From positions 1 through 37,164 of IMG/VR virus record IMGVR_UViG_3300027996_000086: a stretch of 37,164 bases of DNA, one strand, 5' to 3'. The stretch is from a virus. The notes beneath the pieces are model-generated. The model did no database searches, had not been told where the DNA came from, and saw only the letters and a list, made by a program, of their open reading frames with translations. This document shows positions 8,801 through 17,004 of the stretch, in pieces; within the stretch, counting starts at the first letter, position 1, and each line of letters begins with the position of its first letter. Both the position numbers and the translations under genes were made by a program.

Positions 8801-11800
8801 AGCTTCGAGGTCATCAAGCTTATCTTGTTTCTTTTGTTTAGATAAGGTTTTATTTTTTCTAACCTTAGCCTTCTCTTCTTTTATTCTTTGAGCCTCTTCT
8901 TTATAGTTATCCTTTTCGTTTTGAATTTCTTCTTGAATGTTTTCAAGGTTCATTTCTAAATCGTCAAGCTCATTGTTTTCAATATCTGCTATTTCAGCCT
9001 CAATCTCTTCTCTCTTGGATTGCGTTTCCTCAGCTACAGGTGAAGCTTCCTCGGTGACTTGTTCATCAATCTGCTCTTGGGTAAGCATAACATCTCCCTC
9101 ATCTATAGGACCCTCTTCGGTAGTCACCTCTTCCTCAACCACTGTTTCAGTCGGTGTCGTTGGCGACACTTCCTCCTGCTGTGTTCCAAACTCCTCGTCA
9201 ACTATTCTACCGAGTTCCTCGGTCTCTGCCTTGAGTGTCGTTGGCGACACTTCCTCTGTTGCTACCGTCTCTTGGGTTGTAGGTTTTTTATTCTTTAACT
9301 GTTTGGTAATTTCTTTTGCTTTGCTATTTGTATCGGTAAAGTCACTAATGAATTTAGCATCTCTAACAACAGTAACATCCTGCTTTACTTGTGGTCCATC
9401 ATATATGTTTTTAAAAACAACCGCATCATAACCATTTTCAAAAGCATCTTGAATAATTTTATTTTTATTTTTGCCTTCTGAAGTAGCTTGCCCTTCAAAA
9501 TCTACTTCTAAAACATTATCAGTATTTAATGTAGCTGAATAAATGGTTGGTTGAATTCCTTTTAATTTACCTAAACCTACAGAGGTAAGTAAATTACCCA
9601 ATGGGTCCATTGTTTCCTTAGAATAATACTCAGCTATATAGGGGTCGTTGCTAAAAAATATACCTTGAGCCTGTCCTGCATCTGCACTTGAACCCACCTT
9701 TGACATATCAAAACTCTGAAACTTACGAGGTGAACCTGTAAACAATAATCTTTTACCATTTTTATTATATACGGGTGACTTTAAAGAACCATCATCTAAA
9801 GCTTCCTCTACCACATTAATATTTTCAACCGTCTCCTCCGGCATCACCTCTTGTGTTGTTGTGGTCTCCTCTACTTGAGGCTGATTGTCAAGCCCAAACA
9901 TCTTAACAGCCTCTTCTTTAATCTGCTCTTCTGTTACTTCTGTCTTCTTTGCATACTTAACCTTAGACCCTCTGAAAGTCTTGACTCCAAACCTTCTGAG
10001 TCTCTGACCAAGAGTGACCCTCTGTTTTTTTCTTAAATTATTTTCTGCTTTCTTTAGGTATTCCTGTTGGTCTGTATCTGATAGGTCCTCAAATGTTGGT
10101 TGCTTTTCTTCTACCTGTTCCGTTTCAATGGTCTCAGATTGTTCGGTTTCGCTTGGTACTTCCCGTACTTCGCCTTCCACTTCTTCCACAACTCCGGCTT
10201 GTTTATCTGCAGGTACTGCTCCTGTTTCTTGCTCTTGAATGGCATCTACTTTTGTCTTTAAAAATTCACTTACTTCCTCATCGTTGTCAACTCTTGCTCT
10301 TGTCTTAAGAATCTTTCTCTTAGACATCTTCTCTATACGCTTCATAAACTCCTCCTTGGTGTAGGAGATATTGTTTATTGTATACTTACCAACATCACTA
10401 CGAACATCGGTATTTGTTGTTTGGTCAAGACCAATGATGTTTAGGTTGGTCTCTGTTCCTGATTCTTTAAGATTACCCGTCTCAGCAATCTCAGAAATCT
10501 CTTTATTTATCTCTGTTACCTTTTGAGAGAATGCAGACTTCCTGTTTGCTGTGCTCGTAAGCTCTTTCTTAGCAGCCATAAGCTCCATTACACGAGACTG
10601 AGTCTTCTTATTGGACTTTGTGTCCTTGTTTATGTCTAAGACGTTCTTAGCGTCTCTTTTAAGACCTAAGTTCTCACGTATTCTTTGAGTCTGTTCTGTG
10701 TTAATCTTGCCTAACCTTTCCATATTATCAGCCCAAGAAAGAATACGCTCCTCAGAAACATTCTCGCTCATCATACCGTCTATAGTAGCAAGCTTGTTTG
10801 CAAGGTCTACATTATTGGTGTTACGAGCATCCTTGTACAGGTTGATTGCCATAGCACCTGTGTTGTTCCCAAATCCACCCATAGCCTCAGCGAATATTTC
10901 TTTTCCTGATACCTGTTCTCCGGCGTTTACCTGTGCAAGAAACTCACCTGTCGCCTCTCCTAAAGGGTCAACAACCGCACGCTCACCCAACATCGCGCTT
11001 ACTCTTGCGGTCTTAGAAGATAAACCACCTACCTTAAATACTCTACCTGCAAGACCTGCTGTTACATAATTCATAACAGCAATGGGCACACCTCTTTCGT
11101 GACCCTTCTTGCTTCCCTCTTTCCAAACCTCCTCGTCCTTTAATGCTTTTACAACATCGTTAGGGTCCATCATATTGTACCCCTTCTCTCTTGCTACATC
11201 AAGTATGGAGTTGGTATACTCCATAGCGTATCCCGTTGCTGCAAATCCTGTTTTAAATCCTTGACCTGCGCCAAGCACGGCTCCTGCAGATGTACCATAC
11301 CCCGGAACTATAAAAGTACCTACACCCGCACCTGTTGCCGCACCTGTTGCTGTTGTTGTTCCAATAATCTTTGTTCCATATGGTAGCATCTGAGATAAGC
11401 TTCCCGCAACGAATGTCGCTGTTAATTCAAATGGGTCATCCTTGAAAGCATCCCAACCCTCTCTAAAATCACGGGCACTGTTCCAACGGTACTCTGCTCT
11501 TCCCGGAGCGCGAGACTGTGCCGCTTCAAGGTTCTCCACTATAGTCTTTGCTGCTTCTTCTACTGAGGCGTTATCATCTATATCTGTAATCCCTAATGAT
11601 ATGTAAAGAATCTCCTGTGCCGCCTGCCCATTATCGAAACCATTTCTCCAACTGCTATAAACTGCCTTCCAATTTTCATCGAATGCACTACGCACGTTCT
11701 TGTCAAACTTACCATCAAACCAAGTATTAGCCAATTCGTATTGTGTTGCCGCATACTGTGACTCTGTTCTTGCAACGTCATAGTTAGTGAGCAGGTTGTT

Positions 11801-13612
11801 TATCTCCTCAAATTCTTCTTTATTTTTAGGCTCATACTTTTTTAAGCTTTCTATTTCTAGACCAAACTTATCTATAGATTCTTGATTTAATGTTTGTTGT
11901 TGATTTAATGCTACTTGATTGGTGACAATGGCATCCTTAGAAACCCTGTTAAACTTACCCTCTACGTATACATCAAAGTCCTCACGAACGGTTCTAAATT
12001 GGTCATCATTAACAAACTCCATAAGGCTATTAGCATCACGGTCTATATTTTTCTTTACCTCTTCAATATCAGTCCTTAGCTTTTCTCCTGCATAAAAATC
12101 TGCATACTTCTCTTTCTCTTCTTTTGTAAGATTTTCTTTATCAGTGTACCCTCTTGTTTCAAGAAACATTTGAGTCTCCTTAAGCTCATCATACCTGTCT
12201 AGCGCATCTCTGTAAGACCTGTAATCTAGTCCTCTTTTTTCAAAGAATCTATTGGCTTCGTAATCAAATGTATTTACATTCTTCCAAGACCCCTCGGCAA
12301 AGTTAGCAGCATCTTCTTCGTTCTCAAACCAAGTTAGCTCATTTCTTTTATCAGCTTCATCAAGAGCAGCATCCATATCAAGCTCAAGCCATTCTTCAGA
12401 ACCACTACCGTAGTATCTTAGATTAGGATTCTTTGGGAATAATGTTGGATAAGCGACATACTTTCCGTCAACCTCAGCATAGGTCATCAGCACCGTAGAC
12501 TCTGTACCATCTCCATTATCCCTTGCGCCTGTACGCATATCTCTTATACGAATAGAGTTTGTTATATCGTCATCCTCAAGACCTTTGTTAAACTTATTAG
12601 ATGGCTCAGCGTGTTTGTTTAAAAAAGATTGTAGCTTTGTTACTTCTTCTTCTGCTGAAGAATCAAACCAAGTATCAAAGTCTATCTCCATTTTTTCACC
12701 ATCAGCGGCTATAACCTCAAGAGCATCTCCCCAACCTATTTGTTTAAAATTAAAACCAAACTCTCCAAAGTCTTTGTTTAGATATGCCTGTGCGTCTTCT
12801 TCGTTCTGCTGTATAACATATTTTGTTATACTATTAACTCTACTCGTAAACTGAGGCGGAAGAAACTCACGAAACTCGTCTAATTCTTTTTGAAGCCCTT
12901 CAGCTTCTTTCTTTTCTTTATCCTGTATTTCTTTTGTTGCTGCTTCTTGTTTGATTTTTTGCTGAATATTATTTAATCTTTCCTCAGTTTTTACATCATC
13001 CTTGTACTCAAGAGCTTTCTTAAAACCAAGTTCAGCATTGTATAAATCTCCCGCTAACTCTGCTCTCGCTGCCTCTGTTGCTATCTCATCAAACTTCTGT
13101 GTCTGTGATTCCTCTACAGCCCCCATAAGTTTACGTGGTGTTTTGGGGGTTGATGGTGTCTCTATTGCTGTAGACATAGACTCAACCTGCGTAGGGTCTG
13201 ACACCCTCTCGCTATCTTCCTCAAAGGTGAAACCGCTGAGCTGCCGCTCTCTTATTTGTTCGGGGGTAAGCCCCTCATTCTCTACTGATTCCGATGAACC
13301 ATCTGCCAATGTGGATACCGTAGTATCTTGAATTTTTTCTTTTATTCTTTCTAAGAAAGGAGTTGAGGTATCGGCTGACTCTTCTCCAACGTCTTTTTTT
13401 TTTACAGGAAGGTCTTCTGTTGAGAAACTAATTCCAATTAATTCTGCAAAATCTTGCTTCGTTCCCTTATATCCTGTTGATGTAAAGGATGAAAAGCCAT
13501 CTTGAAATGCTTCCGGGTTAGTCTCTAATAATATTTTAAAATCATCCGGACTACCATTATATCCTGTGCTTACAAACTCTTTATATAAATCGTTAAATGC
13601 TTCTTCGTTCAC
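2876..13612 (-). CDS. giant polyvalent ejection (internal virion) protein with ADP-ribosyltransferase-like and zincin domains
   Basis: A 3578-residue protein, last in the virion operon, in the slot of the T7 gp16-type internal core protein. In order (approximate residues): two STGY[NK]G repeats (1-60); linker and coiled coil (70-250); a domain ending FAEGSWK (350-446); a Gly/Ala-rich hydrophobic stretch that may insert in membranes (730-785); an ART-PolyVal-like domain with LLFTGSPRKFQ, FFSNDPYIAEYY and YDAVVFKN (1275-1420), where Thr stands in the usual first-motif His place; coiled coil (1530-1660); an unassigned domain (1690-2040); a zinc metallopeptidase with HEMGH (2155-2159) and a likely third-ligand Glu in KEAMA; helical polyvalent-type regions including ENYFPTKT (about 2982); a hydrophobic LPD38-like region (3100-3450); a very basic tail. 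The start is GTG, overlapping the previous TAG stop by one base. It is probably injected with DNA and modifies host proteins. Confidence 0.8.
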   Translation of the reverse strand: MNEEAFNDLYKEFVSTGYNGSPDDFKILLETNPEAFQDGFSSFTSTGYKGTKQDFAELIGISFSTEDLPVKKKDVGEESADTSTPFLERIKEKIQDTTVSTLADGSSESVENEGLTPEQIRERQLSGFTFEEDSERVSDPTQVESMSTAIETPSTPKTPRKLMGAVEESQTQKFDEIATEAARAELAGDLYNAELGFKKALEYKDDVKTEERLNNIQQKIKQEAATKEIQDKEKKEAEGLQKELDEFREFLPPQFTSRVNSITKYVIQQNEEDAQAYLNKDFGEFGFNFKQIGWGDALEVIAADGEKMEIDFDTWFDSSAEEEVTKLQSFLNKHAEPSNKFNKGLEDDDITNSIRIRDMRTGARDNGDGTESTVLMTYAEVDGKYVAYPTLFPKNPNLRYYGSGSEEWLELDMDAALDEADKRNELTWFENEEDAANFAEGSWKNVNTFDYEANRFFEKRGLDYRSYRDALDRYDELKETQMFLETRGYTDKENLTKEEKEKYADFYAGEKLRTDIEEVKKNIDRDANSLMEFVNDDQFRTVREDFDVYVEGKFNRVSKDAIVTNQVALNQQQTLNQESIDKFGLEIESLKKYEPKNKEEFEEINNLLTNYDVARTESQYAATQYELANTWFDGKFDKNVRSAFDENWKAVYSSWRNGFDNGQAAQEILYISLGITDIDDNASVEEAAKTIVENLEAAQSRAPGRAEYRWNSARDFREGWDAFKDDPFELTATFVAGSLSQMLPYGTKIIGTTTATGAATGAGVGTFIVPGYGTSAGAVLGAGQGFKTGFAATGYAMEYTNSILDVAREKGYNMMDPNDVVKALKDEEVWKEGSKKGHERGVPIAVMNYVTAGLAGRVFKVGGLSSKTARVSAMLGERAVVDPLGEATGEFLAQVNAGEQVSGKEIFAEAMGGFGNNTGAMAINLYKDARNTNNVDLANKLATIDGMMSENVSEERILSWADNMERLGKINTEQTQRIRENLGLKRDAKNVLDINKDTKSNKKTQSRVMELMAAKKELTSTANRKSAFSQKVTEINKEISEIAETGNLKESGTETNLNIIGLDQTTNTDVRSDVGKYTINNISYTKEEFMKRIEKMSKRKILKTRARVDNDEEVSEFLKTKVDAIQEQETGAVPADKQAGVVEEVEGEVREVPSETEQSETIETEQVEEKQPTFEDLSDTDQQEYLKKAENNLRKKQRVTLGQRLRRFGVKTFRGSKVKYAKKTEVTEEQIKEEAVKMFGLDNQPQVEETTTTQEVMPEETVENINVVEEALDDGSLKSPVYNKNGKRLLFTGSPRKFQSFDMSKVGSSADAGQAQGIFFSNDPYIAEYYSKETMDPLGNLLTSVGLGKLKGIQPTIYSATLNTDNVLEVDFEGQATSEGKNKNKIIQDAFENGYDAVVFKNIYDGPQVKQDVTVVRDAKFISDFTDTNSKAKEITKQLKNKKPTTQETVATEEVSPTTLKAETEELGRIVDEEFGTQQEEVSPTTPTETVVEEEVTTEEGPIDEGDVMLTQEQIDEQVTEEASPVAEETQSKREEIEAEIADIENNELDDLEMNLENIQEEIQNEKDNYKEEAQRIKEEKAKVRKNKTLSKQKKQDKLDDLEAERDGFMNDRDAAIENYQFDLSEAKREARKAKSRIAKLKKKLDSGVDFRTDEREATKETTTEEEVITEKINELAEKSPNADFSLAEKTKTTEEKTDINSLDERASRPMPRIKNLEVINGIPVVFNISDQLTIGSVVNPNTGTTIDNLQGGVGFTGIEGNENLAWASIDEKKAGEFLNKARRAYENNKELFHRFWEANPKLAGLVPMPVVKMSEGSMLSNEAVFRVFLDNISQIPEKNKQEAFAAFKEDIKRRQPKYSTDAERKGVKNIIGMLSNNNITNFKELLTPDNLRQMTLPARTALIKMMTVGGPNMPGQKKRVSAPNSKSPITAQLLAEGIANSEQLLNLAVITDLITEPSTKNVPQKSIISLQGVEVAKKDGKSWAEAGGVVSIEHPNYKGGIKGKTIGVLENPQNILDTYGETFSAVIGKAVKAEEKALAAQKEGEVGESISEDKAIENALNVGKGIPQKGMVGAITSVESVSDANKLANFMNLAFPNTAISTDQATFEAVMNSDRVQAVMKDGDVVYGVTVDGDVYVNPEVHNNKSDLFNTQIHEMGHVWQNYLQTTTKGKEIYAKGVSLVEQTEEFQKQLKKFDGDRVAAAKEAMAILIGNKGETIANASLNAQFKEWLLGMWSYIKDQFPTLSKDLTAKEIQNLTLDKFLGTALADVFSGKDLKITEVQQKKMKNPEVLFSRTSPIFDVIDRGRRLGFTDAAIREVLKDRGFSTGNINEALTVDIVNETRPMPRAFEKVEGGIDEARQLFDETQETVRQFAVMGPRGGVSGVRARNKTFSQIRQKAQETLKANPIFKKQPEQTQQEILLGYDQSLYRDFDAQGPIRSNRRVQAEMAKIRETLKQRKIGKKNLKEAQIRLKNYIRQSLPDTPYTRGAIQRINKLLVDSTVENFESKIEKVEIEIQNARARMKAETVTGILDILKKKSKVKITRSGKRRGAGVNAATQLYFKAVLPIVEDIVDLARARAGMQALQSKIDQRLFDIENKIDKVNENTRLSAEEKATKIQELEGKKRSTKAEAKSISNTQTRIEEAEEKIQKLRDRLNDPEVKQQINEALLIQEENPLTADKILTTKQQKLLAEVQALDNFAPIQGMTLEETNDLLNTLKDMSSESIAQLKAENTVRRQLRADKAKKVRSQIQETNPELFDENGKPLNNNELNSKKDEVRALIRERKIPEAIFEWVKSSFKFDTIKDWIQSAKNSISNVETLANIADRITEGKSIFTDNTYKSLNRMDENNNRGTIATRKKLDQIAESVGIVGGIKGVKRRLYTGIHRIKTVVNKDGKQTVSEQKLNADQLMRIYALSLNDVQRAKLENQGIGKEQLQEIKEILEPDVVKFVEGVVSFLSNEYYEQVNGVYAQVNNVNLGFIENYFPTKTISSKETGGILENGDFSGIFNAETADSFKQRENYKSDIDLVGADFFSTLDNHTQTMEKFMAYAEGVREMNDFFSIPEVGLLLQESKILRAMKIAINQAINPASLEGGNKNKLLTKLQTQFTSFALSFKTIQILKQASSFVQAFEDYNYRGKGKRYIPGMDTLGFMFDAATTILSLPLDLVGKNGPIHQAMEMSATFKRRVEQGIEGDVYGLESGSKTFKNVNKESSRFKRARALIRTSAAAPTVLGDILGVMGYMINHKRNIKNGMSKTEAVEAFNNYNATQQSRRAADKIPLQFDNNALIRSFTMFGSTLFLQMNRVMQSTKNMRRDSAMSLRLSAEASMLAAQGKMKEANQKRKEAAKAAPKRKDVRAFALNLGIANVMFAGTANLAKFIKGDDDDRDEALKKMKEAMMGLNLLYQIPLLGSFAEREFGGNKFAGDVTNPILSIYYKVNKEIEKYGWAGSLKPIVEVVLGMQTDPFIGLYNMFGTDGAEFDQATFDALGISKSYSPSGETEAEKKAKESKGKRTKTEQKQYERDLKEYNPNAYKKQFGERDKREKEIKKQSEKRTKDRDKLKKKRESEMKRRKFRRIR
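9153..9170 (-). repeat. dispersed hairpin repeat, copy 3
   Basis: The plus strand has GTGTCG-TTGG-CGACAC, a 6-bp stem. On the coding strand it encodes VSPTTP in an acidic linker of the giant protein, after the ADP-ribosyltransferase-like domain. Confidence 0.85.
9234..9251 (-). repeat. dispersed hairpin repeat, copy 4
   Basis: AGTGTCG-TTGG-CGACACT, a 7-bp stem, 81 bases from copy 3 and in the same frame. It again encodes EEVSPTT, so the linker carries two copies 27 codons apart. Confidence 0.85.
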
Positions 13613-15603
13613 TATGGTTTGTTTTTATTGTATATGCTTCGGTCTTTCTTAGGGGGTGTCTTTGACGACACTTCTTTCTTTTGTGTTTTTCTGTAATCGT
13701 ATGTCTCATCAAATAAGTCCTCTACTGCATCTGCTCCTAATGATAATATATAATCTCTAAACTCACCAAATTCTCTAGAATTATATTCATTTAAATCAAG
13801 GCTGTTTATTTCATTACCATCTGCATCTTCAAGTGTAATTACATCATATCCCGGTGTAAGAGGTATAGTAACTTTAATTTCATCTGATAAACCAAGTGAG
13901 CTTATCATTGCTCTTACGTTTTTAGCGGCTTCATCTTCATCACCTATGACAAGTCTATCCGTGTTGAATAACTCTGCGTTTGGACCCTCTGTCTTGTTGT
14001 ACCTTATAAACGCTTCCTTTTCCGTTTCCTCAAACTCCGGGGTTCCTGCTCTTCCCGAAGACATACCCCTCAGACCTGTAGGGTCTATCGTTGTTACTCC
14101 TCCAAGAATTGCGTTCATATCATCCGCTCCCATAACACCGAATATTTCTGTACCTAAGTTCATCCAAGCTGTAGCATCGGTCCCAACAGGTCCTGTGGTG
14201 GTAAAGTCGTTGTCTGAATCTGAATGTTTAAAAGTAATCTTGCCATCTTGTTCAAAAATAATATCGACTACTTTGTCATCTTTCTCTCCCTTCCCTACAT
14301 TAGCCGCCATAATAACAGCATCTATGTTGTTCTGTCTTGATGTCTCGTCGGTAGCAGTACCAATATTTTTCCACAGCTCAACAAGGTTTTCTTGTTTCTC
14401 TTTGTCCTCTCGACTTTTAATAGTTGCGGAAGTTGGCTGTGGTGCAAAAGCCTTAGCCCCTGCAGATTTCGCTTCTTCGCTTACAGATATTTTACTACGC
14501 ATCTGAATTTTTAGATAGTCATAAGCCTTCTGTATCTGCCCCTCTGTTGGCTCAGCAACAAGACCTGTGGGTGTGGTTCTGTAAAATATAACAGACTCAT
14601 CTCCTCTTGCGTGTGCTGCTTTGGCTTTTTTCTCATCTAACTCAGTGGTAAATGTTTCATTTAAGTTCTCTGTTAGTATTGATGTTACGTTATATGGATT
14701 AACTAACATCTTATCAATAGCAAATTTTTCTTGTGCTGAATAAGAACTAGCCGCTAATGTTTCATAGTATTCTACTTCTCCAATAAGTTTGTTATCGTAG
14801 TCTTTTTTAAGACTTTCTAATTCTGCTTTAGTAAGATACTGCCCCTCTTTTTTATCAGATAACGTATATATCTTATTTAGGTCACCGCCTTTACTTGCAG
14901 CCAATATAATTGCTGACGTAACATCTCCAAGCTGTTCTACTTCTGCAGCAGTAGCTGAATCTACGTCAAAATAATCGTATTTAGCTTTAATTCTATTTTT
15001 TAATTCACCTACAGTATAAACATCATTAGCACTATCACTGATAACCCTCACCTGCTTTCCGTCAATAGTCTTATTTACGTACTTTCCTAAACTAACTACT
15101 CCATTGGTAGGGTTTATAACAGCGTCTGTATTTTTTAAATTGCTTAAACCCTCTACCATCGCCATTAGGTCAGACTCTAATTGCTGACTTCTATTAGCGG
15201 GGTCTATGTTATCTATTCTGTCCATCTTATCTTGATACTCAGCTTCATAATCTTTAGCTAAATCAAACATCTGAGATGTTCCGTCGTTTAGATTCTGCCT
15301 CATAACCGCATAATTATTAGGCTTAAGAATTCCGGACTTTAATAATCTGTCTTGAATTAACAACTGTTCTTGCGCCTTGTCTGCAAATTTAATAGCAAAC
15401 TCATTTGCAGTCGCAAAATCTCCCGAAGGCAAGTCATCTGTAAGAACTTTTTGTTGTCTGCGTGAAGCTTCATCAATAGCCGCTTTCTTTTCCTCTCGGA
15501 TACGTGCTTCTTCTTGAAGCATATCGGTCATTCCCTGTCCGACCTGCGCCCAATTTATTGTTGAGTCTGCGCTTCTCTCTGCGTATTTATAATAGGTAGC
15601 CAT
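13612..15603 (-). CDS. internal virion protein (T7 gp15-like position)
   Basis: A 663-residue protein, mainly helical, with a charged N-terminal coiled coil (QEEARIREEKKAAIDEASRR, residues about 30-50) and acidic repeats. It has no signal peptide or membrane span. It lies between a small Ala-rich protein and the giant polyvalent protein, which matches the gp14-gp15-gp16 order of podovirus ejection proteins; the role is inferred from this order and length. The start ATG is preceded by an A-rich leader (TAAACTATGGC) without Shine-Dalgarno. The gene ends in TAG, whose G begins the GTG start of the giant gene. An imperfect hairpin repeat lies near its C-terminus and encodes VSSKTP. Confidence 0.7.
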   Translation of the reverse strand: MATYYKYAERSADSTINWAQVGQGMTDMLQEEARIREEKKAAIDEASRRQQKVLTDDLPSGDFATANEFAIKFADKAQEQLLIQDRLLKSGILKPNNYAVMRQNLNDGTSQMFDLAKDYEAEYQDKMDRIDNIDPANRSQQLESDLMAMVEGLSNLKNTDAVINPTNGVVSLGKYVNKTIDGKQVRVISDSANDVYTVGELKNRIKAKYDYFDVDSATAAEVEQLGDVTSAIILAASKGGDLNKIYTLSDKKEGQYLTKAELESLKKDYDNKLIGEVEYYETLAASSYSAQEKFAIDKMLVNPYNVTSILTENLNETFTTELDEKKAKAAHARGDESVIFYRTTPTGLVAEPTEGQIQKAYDYLKIQMRSKISVSEEAKSAGAKAFAPQPTSATIKSREDKEKQENLVELWKNIGTATDETSRQNNIDAVIMAANVGKGEKDDKVVDIIFEQDGKITFKHSDSDNDFTTTGPVGTDATAWMNLGTEIFGVMGADDMNAILGGVTTIDPTGLRGMSSGRAGTPEFEETEKEAFIRYNKTEGPNAELFNTDRLVIGDEDEAAKNVRAMISSLGLSDEIKVTIPLTPGYDVITLEDADGNEINSLDLNEYNSREFGEFRDYILSLGADAVEDLFDETYDYRKTQKKEVSSKTPPKKDRSIYNKNKP
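13656..13671 (-). repeat. dispersed hairpin repeat, copy 5 (imperfect)
   Basis: GTGTC-TTTGAC-GACAC with a 5-bp stem. It encodes VSSKTP close to the C-terminus of the 663-aa ejection protein, in the same frame as copies 3 and 4. Confidence 0.7.
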
Positions 15604-15610
15604 AGTTTAT

Positions 15611-16456
15611 TTAAAGATTAGGTCCTTGATTTGGGTCTTGATAAGCATTAGTAAAATCACTTCCAAAATATAAATTTTGTCTTTGAGTTTTTGACATACC
15701 TTTTTTAAATCCTCTATACTGTTGAGGACTCATATTCTGATAGTATTGCTGTGTGACAGCATCTCCAAACTGACTTGCATTAATGTTAAATGGATTATTA
15801 TCCATCATTGAGGGACTCATAGAATTAGGGTCAAATGTATTTTTAAGTGTACTCAGACCGCTTTCAGTTCCTGCCATTTTTCCTATAGCCGCTCTTTGAG
15901 CTGTTTGATTCTGTTGGTACAATGGAACCATAGACAATCCCTGTTGAGCCACACTTCCAATACCCTGTATACCCTCAGATATTTTAGCGGCACGCATTTC
16001 TTCTGCGTTTGCTGCAGCCTGCTGTGCTCCTGCTACCTCCTCTAAGTCTAACTGAACATTAAGGTCACGTAGTCGTGAGTCCTCTTGAGCTGTAAGCTTC
16101 TCAAGGTCTGATAATTCTTTACCCATAGCTGTTCGTGTAGCCGCCTGCTGCTTCTGTCCTGCTAATGCAAGCCTTCCTACACCACCTGCAACACCACGCT
16201 GCCCGGATTCTTGAAGAGCCTGTAGTGCTCCTGCTTCTGCTTGTAACGTAGCATCACGCTCTAACTCATACGCTTCTTTTTGTACAGCTAAATCCTCAAA
16301 GTAGTTCACATCCAAAGCGGAACGAGCGTCTTTCATAGCATCATCTGCTTTGGTTGCCGCATCCTCAGCTAATTTCTTTTGCTTGCCTGCTTGTATAAAT
16401 GAAGCGGTAGTTGTTCCCACTGATATCGCTAATCCTGCTATCGCTATTCCTGACAT
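15611..16456 (-). CDS. internal virion protein (T7 gp14-like position)
   Basis: A 281-residue Ala- and Gln-rich protein. It begins with a small-residue hydrophobic segment (GIAIAGLAISVGTTTASFIQAG, residues about 3-24) followed by a long coiled coil (KKLAEDAATKADDAMKDARS onwards, to about residue 165). The tail is Gln/Asn/Met-rich. This layout is typical of the smallest podovirus ejection protein, which forms the outer-membrane part of the DNA ejection channel. It starts inside the cupin gene (13-base overlap) and is followed after seven bases by the next ejection protein, so the three are probably translated together. Confidence 0.7.
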   Translation of the reverse strand: MSGIAIAGLAISVGTTTASFIQAGKQKKLAEDAATKADDAMKDARSALDVNYFEDLAVQKEAYELERDATLQAEAGALQALQESGQRGVAGGVGRLALAGQKQQAATRTAMGKELSDLEKLTAQEDSRLRDLNVQLDLEEVAGAQQAAANAEEMRAAKISEGIQGIGSVAQQGLSMVPLYQQNQTAQRAAIGKMAGTESGLSTLKNTFDPNSMSPSMMDNNPFNINASQFGDAVTQQYYQNMSPQQYRGFKKGMSKTQRQNLYFGSDFTNAYQDPNQGPNL

Positions 16457-16983
16457 AATCCTTTAATTTTGTTTATAGTTTCTTGAGGCAACTCCTTATA
16501 GTTATTTGTATAAACATCTGCCTCTGCTTCTTCAAAAGTTTTTGCATCCGTTTTATATACACAACACCACTCCGTGTCTTCGTGAATATAAAGAACTCTT
16601 TGAGTTCCTGTCTGCGTAAAAATAGTATGGGGTCCGACTATTGTTTTAAGTTCTCCACTGTCAGTCAGATAAGAAACTTTACCCTTCAGTAAAAATGACG
16701 GATGCTGTTGCTTATGAATCATACTAACAACAAGAGAGCCCTTGGGCATAAATAATTCTCTTGTGTAAAGACCACCCTCAATGTGCTGCTTTAGTGGATA
16801 CATTTCTGCCATTTCTTTTGACTGAGGTGTACCTGCTTTATGCTCTAAGAAACCTTCAATTTTTTTTAATTGATTTTGAAAGTCTTCTATTCTATCCCAT
16901 ATAAGACCTCTGCTCTCTTGAACATACTCAAGAATCTGTTCGGGTCGGTACTCTTCTGTTTTAGAAACTTCTAATATCTCCAT
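16444..16983 (-). CDS. phage cupin-fold protein
   Basis: A 179-residue protein. Residues about 70-150 look like a cupin barrel: GLYTRELFMPKGSLVVSMIH supplies the first strand pair with a metal-ligand-like His, then HPSFLLKGKVSYL, a turn, and VLYIHEDTEWCCVY. Proteins of this kind recur in tailed phages and are annotated as cupin or hypothetical; their role is unknown, possibly structural or binding. It begins a new unit: a TATCTTTG promoter box ends seven bases before the ATG, so the transcript may be nearly leaderless. The AGGAG just upstream of ATG is too close (one base) to serve as a normal ribosome site. Confidence 0.7.
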   Translation of the reverse strand: MEILEVSKTEEYRPEQILEYVQESRGLIWDRIEDFQNQLKKIEGFLEHKAGTPQSKEMAEMYPLKQHIEGGLYTRELFMPKGSLVVSMIHKQQHPSFLLKGKVSYLTDSGELKTIVGPHTIFTQTGTQRVLYIHEDTEWCCVYKTDAKTFEEAEADVYTNNYKELPQETINKIKGLCQE

Positions 16984-16990
16984 ACTCCTA

Positions 16991-16998
16991 CAAAGATA
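16991..16998 (-). promoter_or_regulatory. Bacteroidota-type -7 box (TATCTTTG)
   Basis: The reverse strand reads TATCTTTG, a match to TAnnTTTG, seven bases before the ATG of the cupin gene. No clear -33 TTTG is seen at the expected distance; a TTTC lies about 16 bases upstream. Transcription would begin within a few bases of the ATG. Confidence 0.65.
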
Positions 16999-17004
16999 GG
17001 AATT

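Noticed and set aside
8937-9431. A 164-codon plus-strand open frame, Ser/Thr-rich
   Set aside because: It is the antisense of an acidic, Glu/Thr-rich linker in the giant minus-strand gene; such linkers give long empty antisense frames. No leader or recognisable domain.
13946-14506. A 186-codon plus-strand open frame
   Set aside because: It lies wholly antisense to the 663-aa ejection protein, is Ser/Pro-rich, and has no domain or start context.
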